A stretch of 64,000 nt of DNA from Harmothoe impar (Eukaryota > Annelida > Polychaeta > Phyllodocida > Polynoidae): the NCBI GenBank assembly GCA_947462335.1, contig OX381714.1, positions 52,001,800-52,065,799 of the forward strand, read 5' to 3'. Below, one piece after another: positions 54,622 to 64,000 of this stretch (positions within the stretch are counted from its first letter, which is position 1; each line of letters starts with the position of its first letter). A program made the position numbers and the translations under genes. Under the pieces are notes generated by a model that was not told the DNA's origin, searched no databases, and worked only from the letters and a program-made list of their open reading frames with translations.

Positions 54622-55953
54622 TGTAACGGGTTGACTATAAGTCTAACGTTATCGTTGTATATCTATTGTATGTTATAAGATGTAACACGGTTCTATTGTG
54701 TTTAATAACTGTTTTATTCATATAACTAGTGTCGTCGGTTCGTTACATTAGCATTACCACAGAGGAAATAAAAGTATACGATATTGTTATAATGCGCATA
54801 TATATGTACTGATGCACTATCCCATTGGGATGACAAAACTGTTTTAACTTTGTTTCTAGAGTGTCTAGAACCAACATAAATTGAGGTTATTCATTGAAAA
54901 AATGGTATATCTATTGGAGGAAAAATCCTATTGTTAGGCACCTCCTCCATGGACCCCCTAGGTGTGACTGCAGCACAGCCACGCACCGCATTCACAGCTT
55001 TCTTTTCCACGGGAAGGGAGGGGGGAGGGGGGGCAGCCCCCGGCCCTACCCCCATTGTATCCCGTGTGGCGGTGGGTGTACCCTCCTACTATGCATTTTC
55101 AGCTTTCACAATGCAAAACTTGAGGTACAATCATGTGTATAAGCCAAATCCGCAGCAGTAAAATACAACTTAGGAGGACAATATTTGCACCATTGGAAAG
55201 CCATTGTTTTCCTCTTCATAATGTATATATGGGCTATTGAGCGGAGGATAAATCTTTTGAACAGCCCATGAAATTCTGAGAAAGTACACTTTAAGAGTTT
55301 ATAACTCAGGGTAGGAGCATTCGATTTTGAAGAGACAAACATCAATATGTAGCCAAAGGCTTTTTCTCATTGACTAATCATTTTTAACAGCTATTTCATG
55401 TAAAGGCTATTCCCCAATACACTAAGTAATGGAGGGTATATCACAGTCACATAGATAAACACGGCCCGTGCCTGCATGAGTAAACAGTAGGCACAGCCAC
55501 CCAACTGATAAGGGCCGCTAATTGGTTATACTAGTTACATACACCGACTCCTCTAGTTCGGTTATCTATACGGTAGTGTACCGGTACCACCTTCGGTTAC
55601 CGTCGGTAGTTGTTACATAATCATTTTACATAACTAAACCTAACAGGTGGCGCTGCTAGTACGGTCACGTGGCTACGCAGCGCTGTATATAAGACGGCTA
55701 CTTCCCCATTGGAAGTCAGTCAGGTTTGGGACTGTCGTGACATGACCACCCTGTGCTCACGGGCTTAACTCTATGCTATAGGGTTGCCTACTGTATTATA
55801 TATCTGTTACTGTTCTTGTATAGCTGATGGTTATACCTGGTATTATAATACGCCAAGAGTTTCCTATAATAAAGTCGCCGTATATTACAGTCTAATTTAC
55901 CTTGTCTGGTTTTTGTACTCAAGTGTTACATACGTAGTAAGAGACCAACTACA
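54622..55953 (+). repeat. 3' long terminal repeat, split by an insertion
   Basis: LTR parts are 54622-54748 (127 bp) and 55541-55953 (413 bp); together 540 bp, exactly the length of the 5' LTR. They differ from it at three positions: GACTATAAG for GACAATAAG, CACCGACTC for CACCAACTC, and AAACCTAAC for AAATCTAAC. Followed by the TATG target duplication. Confidence 0.92.
54749..55533. mobile_element. 785-bp insertion in the 3' LTR with 7-bp target duplication
   Basis: Flanked on both sides by GTTACAT (54742-54748 and 55534-55540), and removing it restores a full 540-bp LTR. The ends TAGCATTACCAC and, inverted, TAGTATAACCAA share a weak terminal repeat. The interior has a Gly/Pro-rich CCCC-GGGG patch (about 55017-55085) but no transposase. 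This looks like a non-autonomous DNA element. Confidence 0.8.
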
Positions 55954-56912
55954 TATGTAATAAAATGGCCCTAGAACTTTTTTAACGGGTAAATAAGTTA
56001 AGTCCAACTACTACCTTCATGATAAAAAAAAAAAAAAAAAATTATATGGATTTTGGGAGAAATTACATGAAAAAGAGTCTTTTCTTCCATAACTCGGTAA
56101 ATAATGGCCTTACAGAGCTGAAACTTTGCCCACAGACTCCTTGTGTATAAACGGTGATAGACAACGGAATACAGAGCTGGCTGTAGTGGTGACGAAATGG
56201 TAGTAGTGGCTCCTACCATCTCCTCATGGCCCCTACCATTTTCTCACGGCCCCTACCATCTCCTCACGGCCCCTACCATCTCCTCACGGCCCCTACCATC
56301 TCCTCACGGCCCCTACCATCTCCTCACGGCCCCTACCATTTTCTCACGGCCCCTACCATCTCCTCACGGCCCCTACCATCTCCTCACGGCCCCTACCATC
56401 TCCTCACGGCCCCTACCATCTCCTCACGGCCCCTACCATTTTCTCACGGCCCCTACCATCTCCTCACGGCCCCTACCATCTCCTCACGGCCCCTACCATC
56501 TCCTCACGGCCCCTACCATCTCCTCACGGCCCCTACCATCCCCATCTCTTTATCACCATTACAATCTGAAGTGATATGACACATACGGAGCAAAGATACC
56601 AGATACGGCACACAAAAGACACATACGGTCCTAAAAAACAGGGTATATGTGCATTTTTTGACATAGCACCCCCCCCCTACCCCTCCGTATATCTTGTACT
56701 AAATATGCCAAAGATGCGGAATTTTTGTGCTCCGCATGTTGAGCTGAAACGCAATTTTCGCCGTATGTACATACGGCCGGCCGTATGTACATACGGCGGC
56801 CATATCTTTTTCCGTAAGATGTGGACATGTTGAGCTGAAACGCAAAAATGAACTGAAACGCAAAAAAGACACATACGGCCCCTCCGTATGATATGGTGAA
56901 ACGCCTTCCTGA
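55954..56912. mobile_element. Right arm of the large inverted repeat
   Basis: Reverse complement of the left arm at 44136-44780 in block order: GTTAAGTCCAACTACTACCT, CATAACTCGGTAAATAATGG, TTACAGAGCTGAAACTTTGC, then CATACGG-rich sequence and the outer end GGTGAAACGCCTTCC. It is longer than the left arm because it has gained a 20-bp minisatellite. Includes a perfect palindrome-rich stretch with CATACGGCCGGCCGTATG at 56770-56787. Confidence 0.7.
56204..56545. repeat. 20-bp minisatellite, about 17 units
   Basis: Near-identical units of CTCCTCACGGCCCCTACCAT with a TTTTCTCA variant at regular spacing. Open frames reading PLPSPHGPYH and similar are artefacts of the repeat. Confidence 0.97.
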
Positions 56913-57172
56913 CAAACAATTAATATTCATCTTTTTTATAAAGAATATATCCAAAGCCATGAAACAGAATTTTGTTACAGTAAGTAACATATGTTAAACA
57001 TGCAACATTTAACCAGTAAATAGCCATGTTGTGACATATAAACTGTCTACTGTTGATGTTTCAAGTTGAATCTACAGCATCCAAATAATAAGGTGTGATA
57101 GTGCAGTAGAAATTCACAGAATTCACATTACTGCAGTAGAATATCATGTGAGCTTGGAGAAGTTCTTGTTGC

Positions 57173-57709
57173 TTATTTCCTGCAAATCCTAACACTGCAG
57201 ACCATACTCTTCCTCGGCTCATCTGCAAATAACAAGAATTTAAGATTACCGTATTCGACGTAATAAGCGCCTATGGCGCTTATAAATTATTTTTATGACG
57301 TTTTTAGTACTTAAGAGTTTAAATGTCCCCGAAATCGCGAAATTTGACCCTTTGTTCTCAAAATGCCTCAAAAGGGGGGGGGGGGGCGCTTATTAGGGGG
57401 AGGGCGCTTATTACGTTGAATACGGTATATCAATATAAACCTGTCTTCAAGTGTTCTCCTATCTTTACTGGGGTGACACTAATGCCTATGAAATGAGGTG
57501 ATTTTGAATTTCATTTTGAATTATTCGTTTTGTAATAAATTTTATTGATTGATTGACTACAGGTGAAAGTGATGATATTTTGTTGATGGTGAAATATTCC
57601 TGAAATACCATTAAGCGCTGCAAAATAGGCCAGAACTGTCTTCATTGCTGTGTTTCATATATATCTCAATGTTGCCCTTGTGGTGTTCAGGCTATATATA
57701 TATATATAT

Positions 57710-57789
<80 letters not shown>

Positions 57790-60700
57790 CATTCTTGATT
57801 TAAGGGATTTAATCAAATGGCTCTAATTTGAAGGAAAGTATGATCACCAACCACTATTTTACAACTTTTTCTGTCATATCCAGCTAACCTTATCCAATAC
57901 TTTCCAAGGATTCTGAAAGACGCATAATAAATCAAAATTAGTTGAATGCAATTGTATGCCCTCCTTGAACTACTAAGAGAGATTACCTTTGAGCATGTCA
58001 TCCACGGTGCGGGGCAGTGCCTTGCCTTTAGTCTCAGGTAGGGTGAGTAGTAACAGGCCTGCACTTATGGATAGTGCCCCCAGTATTATCATGGGTAACA
58101 CCTCTGACACTGAGCTCTGGAACATCATACAATAAGAAGTGGGAAATGTCCATTGATAACAACATAATAATTACTGATTCATAACGATTCACAATGTGAG
58201 TGAGTACAACAACATCAAACACCATTATTACTGATTCATAGTGAAGTCTGTATTCTTCACAAAATGTATGAAAACCTACAATATGCCATAATCCTATTAA
58301 TCTCAGTTTTTAGTTGATATTAAAAATCAAATAAGGTTATTTTCAAGGAACCCAGCAGGAAGTGGCTTGGGTTGCTCAGTTGAAATTGTCCCAAGTGAAC
58401 TTTTGCTTGTGACTGTGGTTCTATGATAAATGTATATAAAAAAGAAGAAAAAATCACTGAACTATTGCCAACAATTTTTACTTATCCTACACAGAGACCC
58501 ACAGTACATATTCTTACCAGTTCAGCGAGAAATGGTGCAAGAATCCCACCGACTTTCCCAGCAGTTGAGGACAGACTGATTGCGGACACTCGGAGGCTGG
58601 TCGGGAAGAGTTCTGCCGTCCAGATAAAGATGATTGCAAAGTAGGCAGAACAGCAGGCCCGGCCAAACAGGGCCAAGGCTGTAACAACCATCTTCAAATC
58701 TGAAAATGAGCAGTATATTAGCCTGTGGTAAATTCCTGTGTTAAAAGCCTGACCCAAGTCTAAGTCGCATCCCTCTAAGCTGCAGCTGGGACATAATTTT
58801 GGAGACCTTGCTAATTTAGCAAAACTTTAAAAAGCTGCTGCCTCTACATAAGAATTTAATGTAATGTAACACTACTCATTAGGAAATGGTACATGCATCA
58901 TTAACAAGTGTATTCATCTATAATTGAATGATTAATGCCTCTTCTGGTTTTCAGCGAATTTAGGGAGTGTTCATTTATCAATTACAGGGGGGGGGTGGTG
59001 AGATTTCGCGCAGAGGGGCAACATTTTTTTACGCCCCCCCCTCTCGAGAGCGCGTGGAACGTTTCGCGGCGGCGAAAATTCCCCCCCCCCCTTTGAACTA
59101 TAGTAACGCACGGGCTTTTTTGCTAAAGAGGGGCTTAAATTTCTATGCCCCCCCGCTCAATAGGGCTCCGAATTTCTTATTTCCCCTTCTCAGGAGGGGT
59201 CCGAAATTTTTACGCCCCCCCCAAACCCCCCCACCCCCCCCCTGTAACTAACAAATGAACACTCCCTTACCCCAGATTAACTCCATCTTTTACTAAAAGA
59301 TCTTATTTTTTAGCAAAGTGACCATGACAAAGATTTTCTTTTTTCCAAACAAGGTGCATTTCTTTTGGTTTGTGTGGATGAGGGTAGGACCATCAGATCA
59401 GCACTGTCATATCCAAAAAGATTGAGAACCTTGAGACCCTGGGGTTCTACCCATGGGACGTGGGAGTAAACTGACCTTCTGGCACAGCAAGAATCAGCAG
59501 AAAGACTACCCCAGAGAGGAGATATAGGCAGGAGGTGGCGCCACGACGTCCGAGGGGGGAACTAATCATCAAGGGTCCAATGATAACACTGACAAGCTCC
59601 AAGGCACCAGCAATAGCCAGGTTCACATAAATGCTCCCAGCCAGGGCCTGGATATTCATCATGAGCCCATAGTACCCCATGTTGGCTGTAAACCTGGAAT
59701 TTGTTGAAAAAATAAAATAATTGTAAGATTGTAAGATTTTTTATTCAATCAGTAATCATGGTTTACACTGTGATTTTGAAGGTGTATTTCTGCCATAATG
59801 AAAGGATTGGTCATGTTGATTATGTTGGTGCTTAATCAATAAGATATATGGTAGCTAAGTCAATCACCTTAATTATCAAACCTTTGATGCTGGGACAAAA
59901 TAATGAAAAGTAGCACTTCCCATGTATGCTCTTAAGGTATAAAATTTAATGATAAAAGGAAAATACTGTGTGGATAGGAGAGATGTATTGTGAATGAGAA
60001 TAGGGCATACCAAGCTAAAAAGTTGATCAAAACTCTGACAATTAGGCTCCGCGACATAAAGATCTGTTTTACCGACTTGATGAATGACATCTTCTTCTCC
60101 TCTTTCTCCCCAGATTGACTCTGAAAATGGATATTAGATTCGAAGAAAGATCTACAGTAAAATCATCCACTTTTATAATCATTGACATACTCAAAATATC
60201 ATACCTAATAGTAACAGTAACAGCAATAAGTGAATAAAGGAGTGGGTGACTGAAGTCATGAGCCTCCATTTCCCTATCTATTAAAGTAAAGAGGCTGATT
60301 ACCTTATTACAAGCATCAAGCTCCACTTGGTCAGGCCAAGAGCGACCATTGCGCCTGGTTATGGTGCGTAGCACCTTGGTTGCCTCTTCAGTTTTTCCCG
60401 TGTCCAGCAGCCATCTTGGGGACTCTGGCGCCAGCCTGTTGGATAAAAACATTTTTCAGTGACTAGTTTTTAAATCAGACGATGGATAGAAGACTGTTCT
60501 ATTATTATATACTAGAAATATAAAAACCATAAAAACTTTTTTATTATCTGATTGGCTCATATAATACCTACATGTACCTATATAGTACCCACATGGTATA
60601 TCAATGTTCAGTGCCTGTTGGCTATAAATTCGTAGAATAAATAGACAGAGGCCAACAACAATTGATACTGTATCTATTGTCCTTCATTAGTGGGGGCTGG

Positions 60701-63700
60701 GAACAAAGGATCAAAAGACAATGGGGTTGATCGTTGTGTGTTTATTTTTTCCACTGTTAAATGAAGGAAATTCAATGACCATCAGGCGTGGCCATGCCCA
60801 TTTGATATGACCACATTGAATAAGGCCTTTCCTGTACTTAAGCATAGTAAATCTTGTATCTAAAAAACAAAAATCACATCCTCTCACCAAAAGATGATTA
60901 TGAGTAGCAGAAGGGGTACTGTGGTTGCTAGGTGGAGGGTTGCTCTGTCACGACACAGATATCCTATACCAGACAGCAGTATGAATCCTATACCCATTCC
61001 TATAGAACCTAAGGCTCCTACTGTAGCCCTCCATGTTGGACCAACCAGCTCAAGACCTAAAAGGCACAAATGTATTGTGAATTTTCGCGTAGAAGCAGAA
61101 GCTTGTATGCAAGTCAGCTAGAGAGCCAGTGCGGCTTATAGGATCGGGCCATGGTCAGGGGTCAGCATTTTAGATATTTAGATGTATACTGCAGTATAAA
61201 AGTCACCATAATCAGAACCTGTGTGAGTCTCGGACCAAAATGTTAGGATTTATGGCCTTCCAAAGTAAAAAAAATACCCAAAACACAGGGTTCCAGGCTA
61301 TTTTTTTTCTCTTCATTTGTCTCCCATGGCCAGGAAACCTATTAGAAGTCTCCCAAATGAACATGGTTTACAAGGTATATGTGTTAGCTATCAGATTCAT
61401 GAGTTTTAACTGGAATTTCTGTTCTCAATTTTCATCCCAGCCCTCCTTTTAATAAATGCCACTCGTGTAATGTCTGTAACGATAACTCTTGATGCCTCAG
61501 CCTGGTTACTTCCAATGGCCACTCAATATCAATTCTATATGTCATATATGGGGGTCAATGGGTTCTCAAGCCACAAAAAAAATTAGGAGCCTAAATTCTC
61601 TATAAATCTATAAATACCCCAAACCTATCAATTCAAAGTAATTCTTATCCATAGCTAGTATGCATTCATTCATTCTGGAAGGAATTGCAGCCTAAATTCT
61701 CTTCTGTGTATTAGGAAAGGGGTTTTCAATGTAAAACTGTAATGTCCGTAACATTAACTCTGACTGACCGTAAGCCCCCCCTGCTGCATTTTAAGACATG
61801 CACTATGCTAAATAACAACATAATAAGATAGATAGGTATGATAGATAGGTATGTTTTCTGTTGTCTATATAATACTTACACTTACTTTTCATTACTTTAG
61901 TGTGTTAAACTTGAGCTGGTAAGCTCTTTTTGATTACTAGAGCTAAAAATAGTTAATGTTACGGACATTACAGAATTAACGTTATACAGACATTACATGA
62001 AAATTGAAAATCCTCAAGGAGAAGTAAATACTGATGATATGTATATTTTTTTCTGGATAGCATGTTGAAGCGTTATCTAATCTAAAAGCCTAATCAAGAA
62101 GAAAGAAAAAATGCCATATTTTTAATTTGTCAAGGTAGAATTTGTTGTATGTGATGACCGTAACGTTAACCATATTTTCAATTTCTTTTGAAAAAACTAC
62201 TTTCACTCAGTCAATCATCTCTATATTTTAACACAAAATGCCCCTATTGTACTTCTATCATCCCAAATAGATATCTACCCTGAAGAACATACTTATTTTT
62301 TTATGGGTGTTAAGTGTAAATATTTCACCATTTTCAAGATTTTTGGAAAGCCCCCCCCCCCCAAGTGACAATATGAGAAGTATTTGGTTTATGGTTTTCA
62401 AACTTGGTATGCCTGATTATACATAGTGTAGCTACTTGTAAACCAAAATAGAACTTACTGTGGTGTTTTTCAGACATTTTATCTGATGTTTAATATTTTC
62501 AGCGTAATGTCTGTAACGTTAACTCCAGGTTGTGTTTGAGAGTGAATAAAAACTGACCCCCTGGGAGTTAAGCTTTCCCTCGAGTGGATTCTGGGATCTA
62601 AGATACTAGTCTTTCAATAAAAAAAACACTTGTATAAAGATGAATTGAGTTTGGTGGAAAAAAAATTGATTCAGATTTGGTACCAGATTAGCGCATTTTT
62701 AGGAATTATGACTCATGTACAGTTTCTCAAAGTTATAGGTGCAGCCTACATGCTTATACATGAGAATTTACAATATCTAACTTCTTTTTTTGACACAATC
62801 ATGCTGTTGTTTTCATATAATTCTGCATCATGGATTAGGGCAGGGAGCCTTTAAGCAGAGCCAGCATGTAAAAATGAACTCCTGATCATTCTCTGCTATC
62901 AATTCTCTTTCTTTACAAACTGGTGTCTCAGCAAGTAACTGGCCTGAGGTTTATTCAGTAAGTTATAGCAAGTAGATCCAACGGCCACCCATTGATCTGA
63001 ATCTAGTTCACATTACAGATGCAATTCAATTCATTAGAATTGAGCTGATGGCTCCTGAGAAATGATAGGGGGCTTCTCATTCTCTCCAGATAAATTGTGC
63101 AATATTCAAATTATACCAACTGAATTTCAAATTATTCTGGTTGTGCCAAACGAAATAGGGGCAAGTGGAAAGTCTTTGACCGGGTGCAATGACTGGATTG
63201 ATAGAAAATGTTTTATTTAGGGCAGATGAAGATAAAATGGGGAAAAAACTTTATAGTCTGAAAACATTAACTTTTTCAGGCCATATTTACCTTCATCTGC
63301 CCTGAATACGCCATTTTCGGTCAAGCTGGTCAAAGATTGCACCCAGTCAAAGATTGCAACCGGTCAAAGACTTTCAACTTGGGCTGATTTCGTGAGACAC
63401 AGCCTTCTATGATATATAGGGAATATAAGTGTAGAACTGCTACTTACTCAAGGTGAAAGTAGATGCAAACATACTGACATTAGTCAGTTGTGTGACAAAA
63501 CTGCCTGCTAAGAAAACTGAAAGGCTATCGGAAAAGGTGATGGCCAGCCTTCCTGCAATTGCCAGTATCAAACTTCCCACCAGTGTTTTCTTACGTCCTA
63601 TTCTGTAGAGGTAGTTTGGGGAGAGGATGAATGTACTTGATTATGAACACACTTACATAAACACAAGTAGACCAGATGAGGATATTACCAGTCATTGTGT

Positions 63701-64000
63701 AATCATATTAACCAGCTAAATAAAGCACTAGATGTTTTCACACATTTTGATGCTGAATTTAGATATGGGTTATTAATATGAAACCAGGATGAGAAAGCTC
63801 TAGCAGACTCTTTTCCAATGACCCTTGAGTATGGATCTGGGGTACAAAAATGCATGTTTTCATTAACTGATATAATAAAGGAATTATTATGGCAAAGAGG
63901 AACAAATTAAGCACAATTTATATACAAGTAGCCTCTCTCAAATAAATGTTTTTAAAATGATTACCTATCAGACACAATACCTCCAATTCCATAACCAATT
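57173..64000 (-). CDS. SLC22-family (organic ion) transporter, C-terminal two thirds, 5' end beyond window
   Basis: Nine exons read on the minus strand: 64000-63965 (truncated by the window), 63602-63448, 61056-60888, 60435-60303, 60120-60011, 59693-59476, 58699-58518, 58116-57987 and 57222-57173 (stop TAA). All junctions are GT-AG and in phase, giving 393 aa. Signature sequences of the SLC22 branch of the major facilitator superfamily are present: GGIVSDRIGRKK after TM2, SLELVGPTWRAT, WLAPESPRWLL after TM6, ANMGYYGLMM, and GRACCSAYFAIIFIWTAELF with PTSLR after it. The protein would be a polytopic plasma-membrane transporter of organic cations, anions or zwitterions; substrate cannot be read from the sequence. 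The missing part holds TM1 and the large extracellular loop. The cytoplasmic tail is short and basic. Confidence 0.92.
57249..57425. mobile_element. MITE with 23-bp terminal repeats and TA target duplication
   Basis: The left end CCGTATTCGACGTAATAAGC and right end GCTTATTACGTTGAATACGG are inverted repeats with one mismatch, flanked by TA on both sides (57247-57248, 57426-57427). 177 bp, non-coding, with an internal poly-G tract. The TA duplication fits a Tc1/mariner-type family. It lies in the last intron of the SLC22-like gene. Confidence 0.85.
57691..57788. repeat. (TA)n microsatellite with CTATAT interruptions
   Basis: TA tract with a short TCTATA interrupted block at about 57711-57730, in the last intron of the SLC22-like gene. 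Confidence 0.97.
58963..59266. mobile_element. MITE with 37-bp terminal repeats and TTA target duplication
   Basis: The left end GGGAGTGTTCATTTATCAAT and its continuation TACAGGGGGGGGGTGG are opposed by CCACCCCCCCCCTGTAACTA and ACAAATGAACACTCCC. TTA flanks both sides (58960-58962, 59267-59269). The 304-bp interior is full of CCCCCC runs. The 3-bp TTA duplication and G-rich ends are what PIF/Harbinger-type elements leave. It lies in an intron of the SLC22-like gene. The 94-aa open frame through it is not a gene. Confidence 0.88.
61466..62523. repeat. Array of TAATGTCYGTAACGTTAAC words in both orientations
   Basis: The word occurs forward at 61466 and 61739, inverted at about 61951 and 61974, partly forward at 62156 (GACCGTAACGTTAAC), and forward at 62504. 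The intervening DNA is AT-rich and unique. The arrangement suggests nested or tandem remnants of one inverted-repeat element. It lies in the large intron of the SLC22-like gene. Confidence 0.7.
63162..63381. mobile_element. MITE-like palindrome, 220 bp, beside an SLC22 exon
   Basis: CAAGTGGAAAGTCTTTGACC is opposed by GGTCAAAGACTTTCAACTTG. Inner arms TTAGGGCAGATGAAGATAAA and TTTACCTTCATCTGCCCTGA also pair. An extra GGTCAAAGATTGCA word is repeated near the right end. It ends about 67 bp from the exon at 63448. Confidence 0.8.

Larger units (their letters stand above)
45091..55953 (+). mobile_element. Gypsy-like LTR retrotransposon, RT-deleted, young
   Basis: 540-bp LTRs begin TGTAACGGG and end CCAACTACA. 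The flanking 4-bp duplication TATG is present on both sides, a primer-binding-site-like sequence follows the left LTR and a polypurine tract precedes the right LTR. The two LTRs differ at 3 positions that I can count, so insertion was recent. The interior carries gag, retropepsin, an inverted RNase H fragment, an integrase C-terminal part and two extra frames. The reverse transcriptase core and the integrase zinc-binding and DDE core are absent, so it could move only with enzymes supplied by another element. The integrase and RNase H remnants look Gypsy-like. Confidence 0.92.

Noticed and set aside
56197..56579. Pro/His/Ser-rich open frames
   Set aside because: Product of the 20-bp minisatellite in different frames.
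58967..59251. 94-aa Pro-rich frame
   Set aside because: Lies entirely inside a MITE with C-runs.
1..64000. tRNA, rRNA or snRNA genes
   Set aside because: No cloverleaf with A and B boxes and no recognisable rRNA or snRNA sequence seen by eye; a tRNAscan-SE or Infernal run would be decisive.

Overview
The window is nuclear DNA from an animal, most likely a marine-type invertebrate (a lophotrochozoan or a non-vertebrate deuterostome; the sequence alone does not separate these). The evidence is split genes with GT-AG introns of a few hundred bases to about 2 kb, metazoan families (an SLC22-type transporter, a Munc13/MUN-like protein with a DEP domain), a CR1/L2-type LINE, a Gypsy-like LTR retrotransposon, many short inverted-repeat elements, (TA)n tracts and intronic minisatellites. 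No bacterial operon features were seen.

Layout. 1-3.2 kb: no convincing coding exon; a MITE-like inverted repeat and a possible promoter near 1.7-1.9 kb. 3.2-10.6 kb: a LINE with two long open frames (ORF1 with an SGNH-esterase-like domain, ORF2 with endonuclease and reverse transcriptase) and no visible disabling stop. 11.1-11.9 kb: tandem foldback units. 13.3-14.65 kb: a two-coding-exon coiled-coil gene (+). 15-20.4 kb: intergenic, with inverted-repeat elements including one 1.5 kb palindrome. 20.4-42.6 kb: one large + strand gene whose 30 coding exons join in phase to an open frame of about 1849 codons. It resembles the Munc13/MUN family, with a large disordered insert, and ends with a DEP domain. 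Its introns hold three minisatellites and about nine MITE-like elements.

44.1-56.9 kb: a pair of long inverted-repeat arms encloses a 10.86 kb LTR retrotransposon (45091-55953, 540 bp LTRs, TATG target duplication). The retrotransposon keeps gag and protease, has lost reverse transcriptase and the integrase core, and carries an inverted RNase H piece fused to a foreign coiled-coil N-terminus. It also has two extra + strand frames between integrase and the 3' LTR; the first encodes a zinc-finger-like protein and lies behind a TATA box. Its 3' LTR is split by a 785 bp insertion. The two LTRs differ at only 3 of 540 positions, so the element is young.

57.2-64.0 kb: the minus strand carries the C-terminal two thirds of an SLC22-family transporter in nine exons; its 5' end lies beyond the window.

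Most likely host biology: a MUN/DEP protein acting in membrane traffic or membrane-linked signalling, a polyspecific solute carrier, and a coiled-coil structural protein. Nothing in the window links the three functionally. The most unusual material is the domain architecture of the large gene, the two minisatellites that run exactly into splice acceptors, and the rearranged LTR element with its extra genes and repeated CCGTCGG motif.
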